From Gammaproteobacteria bacterium (GTDB lineage Bacteria; Pseudomonadota; Gammaproteobacteria; UBA9214): a DNA stretch of 6,839 bases. Location: NCBI GenBank assembly GCA_029881775.1, contig JAOULY010000098.1, positions 1-6,839 of the forward strand, written 5' to 3'. The position numbers were made by a program, and so were the translations under genes. Under the pieces are notes generated by a model. The model saw only the letters and a list, made by a program, of their open reading frames with translations. It did no database searches and was not told where the DNA came from. Below, piece after piece: positions 1 to 6,223 of this stretch; the stretch's first letter is position 1, and every line of letters starts with the position of its first letter.

Positions 1-1371
1 GATGCAGTAACGCAACTGACCGAGTGGAGCGGCTGGCTCGCCGGACTGCTGTGGGGCAACCCGGTCACACTGATCGTATTACTGGGCACCGGCCTGTATC
101 TCACGCTGCGCATGGGACTCATCCAGCTGCGCGGTTTTACGCATGCATTCGGACTGGTATCCGGCAAGTACAGTTGCAAAACCGACGCTGGCGAGGTTTC
201 CCATTTCCAGGCCCTCTCCACTGCCCTGTCGGCCACGGTCGGTACCGGCAACATCGCCGGCGTTGCAACCGCGATTACGCTGGGCGGCCCGGGCGCGCTG
301 TTCTGGATGTGGGTCACCGCCGTGTTCGGCATGGCGACCAAGTTCGTCGAATGTACCCTGGCACTGCAGTTCCGGAAGATCTCACCGGATGGCAGTGTCG
401 CGGGCGGGCCGATGTACACGCTGCTGAATGGTTTGAAGATGCCGCGCCTGGCCGCACTGTTCGCCGGCTTTGCACTGATCGCCTCGTTCGGCATCGGCAA
501 CATGGTGCAGGCCAATTCGGTCATGGACGGATTACGTTACATCGTCCCCGAACTGGATGGGTATCGATGGTTTTTCGGTTGCGGTCTCGCTGCACTGGTC
601 GGCCTGGTCATTCTCGGCGGGGTGAAACGCATTGCCCGGGTTGCCAGCACGATCGTGCCGTTCATGGCGATGGCCTACCTGTTTGCCGCCCTGCTGGTGC
701 TGGCCAACCATGCCGCGGCCATTCCCGAAGCTATCCAGACCATTTTCAACATGGCGCTCAACCCGTGGTCCGTCGGCGGCGCCGCGGTCGGCGAGGCCAT
801 ACGCTGGGGTGTCGCACGCGGTCTGTTTTCCAACGAGGCCGGACTTGGCTCCTCGCCAATGGCGCACGCCGCGGCGCGCACCAATGAACCGGTGCGCGAG
901 GGCCTGGTTGCCATGCTGGAACCGTTTATCGACACACTGGTGATCTGCACCCTGACCGGGCTGGTGCTGGTCGTCACCGGCGCCTGGCAGGAAAGCAGTG
1001 CCTCGCTGACCGGCGCAGCACTGACCGCGCACGCCTTCACCGGTACGCTGGGCACCGCCGGCGGCTGGGTCGTCGGTGGCGGCCTGACGCTGTTCGCCTA
1101 CTCCACTATTATTGCCTGGTCCTATTACGGTGACCGCTCGGCATACTTTCTGTTTGGTGAACGTGCGGTCATGCCCTACCGGGTGATCTACACCCTGCTG
1201 GTGGTGATCGGTGCCGCCGTGCCGCTGCAACTGGTGTGGAATATTGCCGACGTTACCAATATCCTGATGGCCCTGCCCAACCTGATCAGCCTGGTGCTGC
1301 TGGCCGGTCTGGTGAAGAAGCTGAAGAACGACTATTTTTCCGTACCGCAATCCAGAGAGAATCAGACATGA
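1..1371 (+). CDS. Sodium:alanine/amino-acid symporter, AGCS family (5' partial)
   Basis: An inner-membrane carrier expected to import a small neutral amino acid such as alanine or glycine together with Na+. The frame is open from base 1 and has no ATG, GTG or TTG before position 112. However, codons 1-37 already read like the family N-terminus (LLWGNPVTLIVLLGTGLYLT), so the true start lies a few residues upstream of the window; 456 residues are visible. The AGCS signature GGPGALFWMWVTAVFG lies at 283-330 and fits the family pattern residue for residue. The conserved stretches ATVGTGNIAGVA and FSNEAGLGSSPMAHAAA are also present, and many hydrophobic helices run through the protein. The stop TGA overlaps the ATG of the FKBP gene, so the two are probably translationally coupled. 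The family is certain; the substrate is inferred from the family and cannot be read from the sequence. Confidence 0.95.
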   Translation, partial: DAVTQLTEWSGWLAGLLWGNPVTLIVLLGTGLYLTLRMGLIQLRGFTHAFGLVSGKYSCKTDAGEVSHFQALSTALSATVGTGNIAGVATAITLGGPGALFWMWVTAVFGMATKFVECTLALQFRKISPDGSVAGGPMYTLLNGLKMPRLAALFAGFALIASFGIGNMVQANSVMDGLRYIVPELDGYRWFFGCGLAALVGLVILGGVKRIARVASTIVPFMAMAYLFAALLVLANHAAAIPEAIQTIFNMALNPWSVGGAAVGEAIRWGVARGLFSNEAGLGSSPMAHAAARTNEPVREGLVAMLEPFIDTLVICTLTGLVLVVTGAWQESSASLTGAALTAHAFTGTLGTAGGWVVGGGLTLFAYSTIIAWSYYGDRSAYFLFGERAVMPYRVIYTLLVVIGAAVPLQLVWNIADVTNILMALPNLISLVLLAGLVKKLKNDYFSVPQSRENQT

Positions 1372-1718
1372 GCGAGACAACAACCGAATCCGGCCTGCAA
1401 TACACTGACGTCAAGACCGGCGAAGGCGATGCCGTGACCGGCCGCGGACAGACCGTGATTGTCCACTACACCGGCTGGCTGGCCGATGAAACCAGGTTCG
1501 ACTCGAGTCTTGACCGCAACGAACCGTTCAGCTTCCCGGTCGACTGCGGCTATGTGATCCGTGGCTGGGACGAAGGCGTGGTCGGCATGCAGGTCGGTGG
1601 CGTTCGCCGTCTCGTCATACCGCCCGAACTCGGCTACGGCGCACAGGGTGCCGGTGGTGTCATCCCGCCAAACGCCACGCTGACATTCGAGATCGAGTTA
1701 CTGGAGATCTCTACCTGA
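1368..1718 (+). CDS. FKBP-type peptidyl-prolyl cis-trans isomerase
   Basis: A 116-residue single-domain FKBP that catalyses cis-trans isomerisation of Xaa-Pro bonds. There is no signal peptide or membrane segment, so it should act in the cytoplasm. Compared with human FKBP12, the active-site residues can be placed as Y34 (VHYTG), F44-D45 (RFDSS), F54, V63-I64 and W67 (VIRGWDEG), Y90 (LGYGAQG) and F107 (TLTFEIELL), so the pocket looks complete. The loop before VIRGW reads FPVDCGY instead of the more usual F-x-L-G-x-G, a minor departure. The ATG at 1368 overlaps the symporter stop (ATGA) and has a purine-rich AGAGAGA seven bases upstream. The frame is open further upstream, but this start gives a normal FKBP N-terminus. 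nadC follows with no gap. The client proteins are unknown. Confidence 0.95.
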   Translation: MSETTTESGLQYTDVKTGEGDAVTGRGQTVIVHYTGWLADETRFDSSLDRNEPFSFPVDCGYVIRGWDEGVVGMQVGGVRRLVIPPELGYGAQGAGGVIPPNATLTFEIELLEIST

Positions 1719-2558
1719 ATGCTGATCGAGGTCCTCGACGAGGCATTACTGCACGGCGTGCGCGCTGCACTTGCCGAAGACATCGGTAGTGGCGACATTA
1801 CTGCCGCACTGATCCCGGCGGACCAGCAGGCACAGGCACACGTTATCTGTCGTGAAACCGCTGTCCTGTGCGGCATGGCGTGGTTCAACGCCGTGTTCGC
1901 CGAGATCGATACTGCCGTTGAGGTCAGCTGGCAAAAGAAAGACGGTGAAGCACTGGCTGCCGGCAACACACTGTGTACATTGCGTGGGCCCGCGCGCGCC
2001 ATCCTGAGCGGCGAACGCACCGCGTTGAACTTCCTGCAAACCCTGTCGGCAACCGCCAGTGTTTCCCGACGCTATGCCGAGCGCGTGGCCGACCTGCCGG
2101 TAAAAATACTCGATACCCGGAAAACGATTCCCGGCCTGCGCGCCGCGCAGAAATACGCCGTGCGTACCGGTGGTTGCCACAATCACCGCAGCGGCCTGTA
2201 TGACGCCATCCTCATCAAGGAAAATCATATCGCTGCGGCCGGCTCGATCGCGCAGGCCGTTGCACAGGCAGCGCGAAACAACCCGGGAAAGATGATCGAG
2301 GTGGAAGTAGAGGATGAAGCAGGAATTTCGGCCGCACTCGACACCGCCGCGACCCGCCTGCTGCTCGATAATTTCTCAACCGGCGAACTGCGTGCGGCTG
2401 TAGAGTCGATCAATGGCCGGGTTGAACTGGAGGCCTCCGGCAGCTTTAACCTGGACAACCTGCGCGAGGCAGCAGAGACAGGCGTTGATTACATTTCGGT
2501 CGGCAGCCTGACGAAGCATATACATGCCATCGACCTGTCAATGCGTTTTGACGATTAA
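1719..2558 (+). CDS. nadC: Nicotinate-nucleotide pyrophosphorylase (carboxylating), quinolinate phosphoribosyltransferase
   Basis: Cytoplasmic enzyme of de novo NAD synthesis. It converts quinolinate and PRPP to nicotinate mononucleotide, CO2 and pyrophosphate. The 279-residue length is normal for the family. Recognisable blocks in order are DIGSGD (21-26), SGERTALNFLQ (97-107), LDTRKTIPGLR (131-141), GGCHNHRSGLYDAILIKENH (151-170), IEVEVE (193-198), LLLDNF (214-219), EASG (238-241) and DYISVGSLTK (257-266). These carry the Arg, His and Lys residues that bind quinolinate and PRPP, and the acidic residues associated with the metal-bound substrate. The start ATG directly follows the FKBP stop. 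A GGAG at 1703-1706, inside the end of the FKBP gene, sits 12 bases before it, so expression probably depends on the upstream genes. nadA and nadB are not in the window. The next gene is convergent, 18 bp away. Confidence 0.97.
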   Translation: MLIEVLDEALLHGVRAALAEDIGSGDITAALIPADQQAQAHVICRETAVLCGMAWFNAVFAEIDTAVEVSWQKKDGEALAAGNTLCTLRGPARAILSGERTALNFLQTLSATASVSRRYAERVADLPVKILDTRKTIPGLRAAQKYAVRTGGCHNHRSGLYDAILIKENHIAAAGSIAQAVAQAARNNPGKMIEVEVEDEAGISAALDTAATRLLLDNFSTGELRAAVESINGRVELEASGSFNLDNLREAAETGVDYISVGSLTKHIHAIDLSMRFDD

Positions 2559-2576
2559 CCAGAGGTCATTTAATTT

Positions 2577-3554
2577 TCAAACGGCAATTTTACAGACCGC
2601 CCCGGGTTGTTCGCCGCCGATCCAGAATAACAGGTCCTTCTCAAGGAATTCGACCCATGGCATGTAATGCGAACCATCGCAGGAAAAGTGCAAAGACACA
2701 TAGCCCTTAATATTATTGATTGAAGCCGATCGCAGATAGATATTCTCGTCTGCAAATCGCAAGTCACGCATAACCGCAAGAATCGCAGCAATACGGTCAA
2801 CCGGTATCATTGCATCTTTTGGATATTCCCGGTGCTGAAAAGTCATGCAGATATCAGGATCAACCAGGTCTTCCACGTCCAGCACACGGTACACATGCGG
2901 CTCGTCATACAACCAGATGATTGCCCGCCCGGTCGAGAAGTGCAGATCCAGATGAAACACTCCCCTGTCGGCGAGCAACTCTTCAACAACAGACATAACA
3001 GCATCGATATTCCTGTCAATCGGGCTCTCGATACGAGACTGCTGGAACAACAAACCACGTATTGCCGGGTCGCCTTTCAGTTGACGCCATTGCATTGATT
3101 CACGGTAAACCGGCCCGGTCACAGATAAATCACGCAGGTCAAAGTCCGCACACAGGAAACCGAGCGCCCGCTGACCGGCATCTCTGATCAACTGCACAGC
3201 TGTAAGAGACGGTCGTTGTCCACGCACACTGACATAAGCCTCCGACAGCATGAAATCTACCGCCGGAACAACGCGCTTGATGTAGGGCAGCATGGAACAG
3301 TCGCGTCCGGCGCCACTCGCCGAGACACCGGAAAGATTGACAAAGTTGCTGTACTGGATACAGGCCGTATCCAGCAGAAACATGCATCGACAGCGCGGGA
3401 TTTCGACAAGCCTGGATGCAAGCATCCGCTCAAGTCCGTCCCGGTCTGCCCAGAGAGCTGCACACTCAGACGCAATGTGTGCCAACGGTGCCTGCAACCT
3501 GTCAACAAGCCGCACCCGCTGTTCTGCAATTGCCTGCTGTAATAATTGACTCAT
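2577..3554 (-). CDS. PDC/Cache-like sensor domain protein, soluble, function unknown
   Basis: A 325-residue protein with no assigned function. Residues about 20-143 resemble the PDC (PhoQ-DcuS-CitA, Cache-like) ligand-sensing fold. This region contains a hydrophobic strand ending in LLD (60-62), GRDCSMLPYIKR (83-94), LSEAYVSVRGQRPSLTAVQL (103-122) and LGFLCADFDLRDL (131-143), an order typical of Cache sensors. Residues about 150-325 form a second, mostly polar alpha/beta region containing IRGLLFQQSRIES (165-177), IYLRSASINN (272-281) and HFSCDGSHYMPWVEFL (289-304). I cannot link it to a known output domain (no kinase, GGDEF, EAL, methyl-accepting or DNA-binding motif). There is no signal peptide or membrane helix, unlike most Cache proteins, which sense outside the cytoplasm. 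The start at 3554-3552 has a weak AGGT upstream. The gene is divergent from the Asp-Asp antiporter and convergent with nadC. The gene is confidently real; the domain call is moderate and any role is inference. Confidence 0.88.
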   Translation of the reverse strand: MSQLLQQAIAEQRVRLVDRLQAPLAHIASECAALWADRDGLERMLASRLVEIPRCRCMFLLDTACIQYSNFVNLSGVSASGAGRDCSMLPYIKRVVPAVDFMLSEAYVSVRGQRPSLTAVQLIRDAGQRALGFLCADFDLRDLSVTGPVYRESMQWRQLKGDPAIRGLLFQQSRIESPIDRNIDAVMSVVEELLADRGVFHLDLHFSTGRAIIWLYDEPHVYRVLDVEDLVDPDICMTFQHREYPKDAMIPVDRIAAILAVMRDLRFADENIYLRSASINNIKGYVSLHFSCDGSHYMPWVEFLEKDLLFWIGGEQPGAVCKIAV

Positions 3555-3596
3555 GGATCACTTACCTGTTTATAGCATCCTCGTTTGACTGTGTTA

Positions 3597-3626
3597 TTGA
3601 CAACCGCGACCCGACCGATTCAGTAT
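3597..3626 (+). promoter_or_regulatory. Possible sigma70-type promoter for the first antiporter gene
   Basis: A perfect TTGACA (-35) lies at 3597-3602. It is followed after 18 bp by CAGTAT (3621-3626), a 3-of-6 match to TATAAT that keeps the A2, A5 and T6 positions. Transcription would start near 3633 and leave a leader of about 40 bases before the ATG at 3675. The site lies in the 120-bp gap between two divergent genes, where a promoter is expected. The -10 is weak, so this is a suggestion only. Confidence 0.3.
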
Positions 3627-3674
3627 CACATGCCGTGAAAGCGGAACAATCCATCATTACAGAGTCAAGTGTCA

Positions 3675-4847
3675 ATGCATGAATCCATTGAATTCCAGAT
3701 GAGTCTGTTGCTGGCCGTGGCATTAGCCGGCCACCTGCTTTCCAGCCTGGTCAGGCAACCGGCCGTCGTTGGACAAATCATCGCGGGCTTACTGGTTGGC
3801 CCGAGCCTGTTTGGCTGGATAACCTACACTCACTTTGTCGCCAACATTGCCCACCTTGGCGCGATTGTCCTGCTGTTTGTTGTCGGCCTGGAGTTTCGCG
3901 CCAGGGAGCTGGCAGCAGTACGCCCGTTTATCATTGCTGTCGCCGGCGTGCTGGTCCCGTGGGTTGCGGGTTACTTACTGGCGCGTGGATTCGGCTTTGA
4001 ATCAAGCCGCGCTCTGCTGATCGGCGTGGCGCTGAGTGCAACCAGCATCGCCATTACCGCCGACACACTGCGTGAACTCGGTCGTCTGCAAACGCCGGCG
4101 GCCAGGTTGATTATCGGCGCGGCAGTCATCGATGACGTACTGGCCCTGCTGGCGCTGTCATTGGCAGAACAGCTAGGCAGCGGCAATATCGTTCCGCTTG
4201 CCATCATGCTCATGCTGGTAAAGGCGGCGGCATTTATCGGCCTGGGGACGATTATCGGCACCATGATATTGTCCCGCATCGCGCACCATGTCGATCAATC
4301 CAGGTTCGCCGAGCGCTCGCCCGAGTTTGTATTTGTTCTCGGCATGCTGACAGCCTTTGTCTATGCCATGGTGGCCGAGTACCTGGGCCTGTCCGCCATT
4401 GTCGGCGCTTTTGTCGCAGGCATTGTCTTCGAAGGCATCAAGGTCACCCATAGTCGGTCCGTGCATATAGGCGCCGAATACGTGCGTGCGGCTTTCGGTG
4501 CAGTATTTTTCGTTTCGCTTGGCGTTCTGGCCGATCTGCGTGTTCTGCATACAGATACCCTGTGGTTTGCAGCCGCCCTGACCCTGGTTGCCTTGCTGTC
4601 GAAGTTTGTCGGTTGCGGTTTAACTGCACGCCTGACTGGCTCGGGAGTCAGGGACAGTCTCATCATCGGGGTGGGCATGGCGCCACGCGGGGAAGTTGCC
4701 ATGGTTATCGCCCTGCTGGCACTGAACCGCGGCATCATTGCACAACCCGCCTATGTTGCACTGGTCCTCATGAGCCTGGCCACGACATTAGTGGTACCGG
4801 TATTACTCCGCAACTGGCTCTTTAAAAACCAGGAAACCACTGGTTAA
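3675..4847 (+). CDS. CPA2-superfamily cation:proton antiporter, NapA-like with Asp-Asp ion site
   Basis: Inner-membrane exchanger expected to swap Na+ (or K+) for H+, contributing to salt and pH homeostasis. The protein has 390 residues from ATG 3675. A GTG at 3669 would add two residues, but the purine-rich AGAG at 3661-3664 is better spaced for the ATG. It is almost entirely hydrophobic helices with the CPA2 layout: QPAVVGQIIAGLLVGPSLFG near the N-terminus, LLFVVGLEF, then SATSIAIT (121-128). The adjacent acidic pair lies in VIDDVLALL (D153-D154), followed by LSAIVGAFVAGIVFEG, VFFVSLGVLADL, a Lys in SKFVG (K310) and GMAPRGEVAMV (334-344). An Asp-Asp pair plus the late Lys is characteristic of electrogenic NapA/NhaA-type exchangers, so Na+/H+ exchange is the likeliest activity. 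There is no RCK/TrkA-N domain. The gene is divergent from the PDC-like gene and is followed by a palindromic repeat and a second antiporter. Confidence 0.93.
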   Translation: MHESIEFQMSLLLAVALAGHLLSSLVRQPAVVGQIIAGLLVGPSLFGWITYTHFVANIAHLGAIVLLFVVGLEFRARELAAVRPFIIAVAGVLVPWVAGYLLARGFGFESSRALLIGVALSATSIAITADTLRELGRLQTPAARLIIGAAVIDDVLALLALSLAEQLGSGNIVPLAIMLMLVKAAAFIGLGTIIGTMILSRIAHHVDQSRFAERSPEFVFVLGMLTAFVYAMVAEYLGLSAIVGAFVAGIVFEGIKVTHSRSVHIGAEYVRAAFGAVFFVSLGVLADLRVLHTDTLWFAAALTLVALLSKFVGCGLTARLTGSGVRDSLIIGVGMAPRGEVAMVIALLALNRGIIAQPAYVALVLMSLATTLVVPVLLRNWLFKNQETTG

Positions 4848-4848
4848 T

Positions 4849-4936
4849 CAGACATTGCGAGGAACAAAGTGGCGTGGCAATCTCGAACTGACTGAACTCC
4901 CGGTCCAGGATTGCCCCGCCATGCCCGCAATGACAG
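4849..4936. repeat. Imperfect palindromic intergenic repeat (REP/MITE-like, 'cattgcgag' type)
   Basis: The gap between the two antiporter genes holds a long imperfect inverted repeat with arms of about 37 and 32 bases (4849-4885 and 4905-4936) around a loop of about 19 bases. The outer cattgcg (4853-4859) pairs with cgcaatg (4926-4932), and the inner ggcaat (4876-4881) pairs with attgcc (4910-4915). The region between these pairs matches less well. The motif order (cattgcgag ... ggcaatctcg ... attgcc ... cgcaatgac) resembles a dispersed palindrome present in many copies in assorted proteobacterial genomes; that is from general knowledge and was not checked here. In RNA it could fold into a long hairpin and act as a terminator or RNA-stability element, although no U-tract follows. 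It begins one base after the antiporter stop. Confidence 0.7.
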
Positions 4937-4951
4937 CATCTTTGAAAATCA

Positions 4952-4968
4952 GCCAGGATTCCCCTGGC
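4952..4968 (+). other. Small perfect hairpin in the leader of the second antiporter gene
   Basis: GCCAGG (4952-4957) and CCTGGC (4963-4968) form a perfect 6-bp stem with a 5-base loop (ATTCC). It ends 13 bases before the ATG at 4982, in a leader that lacks a recognisable Shine-Dalgarno sequence. No run of T follows, so it is not an obvious terminator. It could influence translation initiation, but a stem this short can also arise by chance. Confidence 0.35.
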
Positions 4969-4981
4969 ACGGTACGCCGAC

Positions 4982-6223
4982 ATGCACATTGACCCGTCCC
5001 TGCCCGTTCTCGTCGCCATCACCGGGGTAATCCTGTTTATCGGCTTACTCCTGCAGCTGATACGCCAACCCCAGGTGATCGGGTACCTGGTTGCCGGAGT
5101 TGCAATCGGCCCGTACGGCTTTGCCTTGCTGACAGACACAGCACTGGCCACACGGCTGGGTGGCTTTGGCGTAGTACTACTGCTGTTCTTCGTTGGCATG
5201 GAGGTCGCACCCCGGCAGCTTGTTTCGGTATGGCGCATCGCTGTTATCGGCACACTTTTCCAGGTCGGCATGAGCGTGGCGATGGTTCTGCCGCTGGGTA
5301 TCTGGCTGGACTGGCCAGTAGAACGGGTCGTGTTACTGGGCTTCGTTGTCAGCCTCAGCAGCACTGCCGTCATCATCAAATTGCTGCGCGACACGGGCGA
5401 GATCAATCAGCGGGAAGGCCAGGATATCCTCGGCATACTGCTGGTTCAGGACCTGATCGTCATTCCCATGTTGATCATCATTGGCCTGCTGGGCGGGGAG
5501 AAAACCGGCCTGGACGTGTTTTTGTACCAGCTGCTTGGTGCCACAGTCACGGTTGCTATCCTGGTCTGGGCATTATCAAGACAGTCATTTCATTTGCCGG
5601 GCGCCAGCATTGTCAAGCAAGATCTCGAACTGCAGGTCTTTGCTGCCCTGCTGGTCTGCCTGGGCTTCTCGCTACTGACGGGCATGGCACACCTGTCCAC
5701 TGCACTCGGCGCGTTCGCTGCCGGTATTCTGGTAACGGCTGCACGGGAAACCCAGTGGGTTCATCATGCACTGGAGCCATTCAGGGTTATATTCGTTGCC
5801 CTGTTCTTCGTCTCGATCGGGTTGCTTGTTGATATACCATTTATTATTTCCCATGCCATCCAGGTTATTTCGCTGGTTGCGATCGTGCTGGTTAGCAATA
5901 CGTTCCTCAACGGGCTGATCCTGCGCATGCTCGGCTATCGCTGGCGTGAAAGCCTGTATGCCGGCGCCCTGCTCGCGCAGATTGGTGAATTTTCTTTCGT
6001 GCTCGCCGCCGTTGGCTTTACCAGCCACATCATCAGTGACATTGCCTACCAGTACACCATCGCGGTGATCGCACTGTCCTTGATAGTGAGTCCGTTCTGG
6101 ATACAGGGTGCCCGTCGTCTGCTGCACGTGAGCAGCCTGGTCACTGCGCCGGCCAGCGGGATTTCAGAACCAGCGGTGCCGGCGAAAGAACGCCCACAGA
6201 CCGATAGCGACCACCAGCACTAA
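4982..6223 (+). CDS. CPA2-superfamily Kef-type cation:proton antiporter, membrane domain only
   Basis: Inner-membrane exchanger or channel-like transporter related to KefB/KefC/YbaL, which move K+ against H+. It has 413 residues. Family marks in order are QVIGYLVAGVAIGPYG (31-46), LLLFFVGMEV (66-75), SLSSTAVIIKLL (124-135), ILLVQDLIVIPML (152-164), STALGAFAAGILV (239-251), FVALFFVSIGLLVDI (271-285) and AQIGEFSFVLAAVG (332-345). The ion-site pair is Q156-D157, as in Kef-like members, instead of Asp-Asp. The Lys found late in the neighbouring antiporter is N306 by simple alignment. Kef proteins of about 600 residues carry a C-terminal RCK/TrkA-N domain; here only a polar tail of about 28 residues follows the last helix. 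ATG 4982 is the only good start because an in-frame TGA lies at 4943-4945. No Shine-Dalgarno is evident. The 3' end overlaps the convergent CorA/ZntB gene by 60 bp. Confidence 0.92.
   Translation: MHIDPSLPVLVAITGVILFIGLLLQLIRQPQVIGYLVAGVAIGPYGFALLTDTALATRLGGFGVVLLLFFVGMEVAPRQLVSVWRIAVIGTLFQVGMSVAMVLPLGIWLDWPVERVVLLGFVVSLSSTAVIIKLLRDTGEINQREGQDILGILLVQDLIVIPMLIIIGLLGGEKTGLDVFLYQLLGATVTVAILVWALSRQSFHLPGASIVKQDLELQVFAALLVCLGFSLLTGMAHLSTALGAFAAGILVTAARETQWVHHALEPFRVIFVALFFVSIGLLVDIPFIISHAIQVISLVAIVLVSNTFLNGLILRMLGYRWRESLYAGALLAQIGEFSFVLAAVGFTSHIISDIAYQYTIAVIALSLIVSPFWIQGARRLLHVSSLVTAPASGISEPAVPAKERPQTDSDHQH

Noticed and set aside
24..887. Long + strand frame (287 codons) overlapping the symporter
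   Set aside because: Arg/Gly/His-rich translation in an alternative frame, with no domain and no plausible start context. The frame that opens at base 1 carries the exact AGCS signature.
1236..1367. Upstream extension of the FKBP frame into the symporter gene
   Set aside because: The extra 44 residues are the symporter's coding sequence in another frame. ATG 1368 gives the normal FKBP length and has a purine-rich sequence seven bases upstream.
532..1383. Long open frame on the - strand (283 codons) opposite the symporter gene
   Set aside because: Its translation is rich in Gln, His and Gly with no recognisable motif. It is the antisense shadow of a clear AGCS gene in a GC-rich region.
2169..2189. 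Cys in the NadC block GGCHNHR where some relatives have Gly
   Set aside because: As far as I recall, this variant is common among gammaproteobacterial NadC proteins, and the His and Arg residues are kept.
2559..2576. Possible bidirectional terminator between nadC and the PDC-like gene
   Set aside because: The gap is only 18 bp. It is T-rich but has no stem that I can see.
3569..3577. Extended -10-like TGCTATAAA on the - strand before the PDC-like gene
   Set aside because: It would place the transcript start about 7 bases before the ATG, excluding the AGGT ribosome-binding candidate, and there is no good -35. A leaderless-like start is possible but not supported.
4822..5406. - strand frame of 194 codons spanning the palindrome and the start of the second antiporter
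   Set aside because: Ser/Thr/Pro-rich composition without motifs, antisense to a clear Kef-type gene and crossing the intergenic repeat.
5230..5832. + strand frame of 200 codons inside the second antiporter
   Set aside because: Low-complexity Arg/Gly/His-rich translation in the wrong frame of a well-supported gene.
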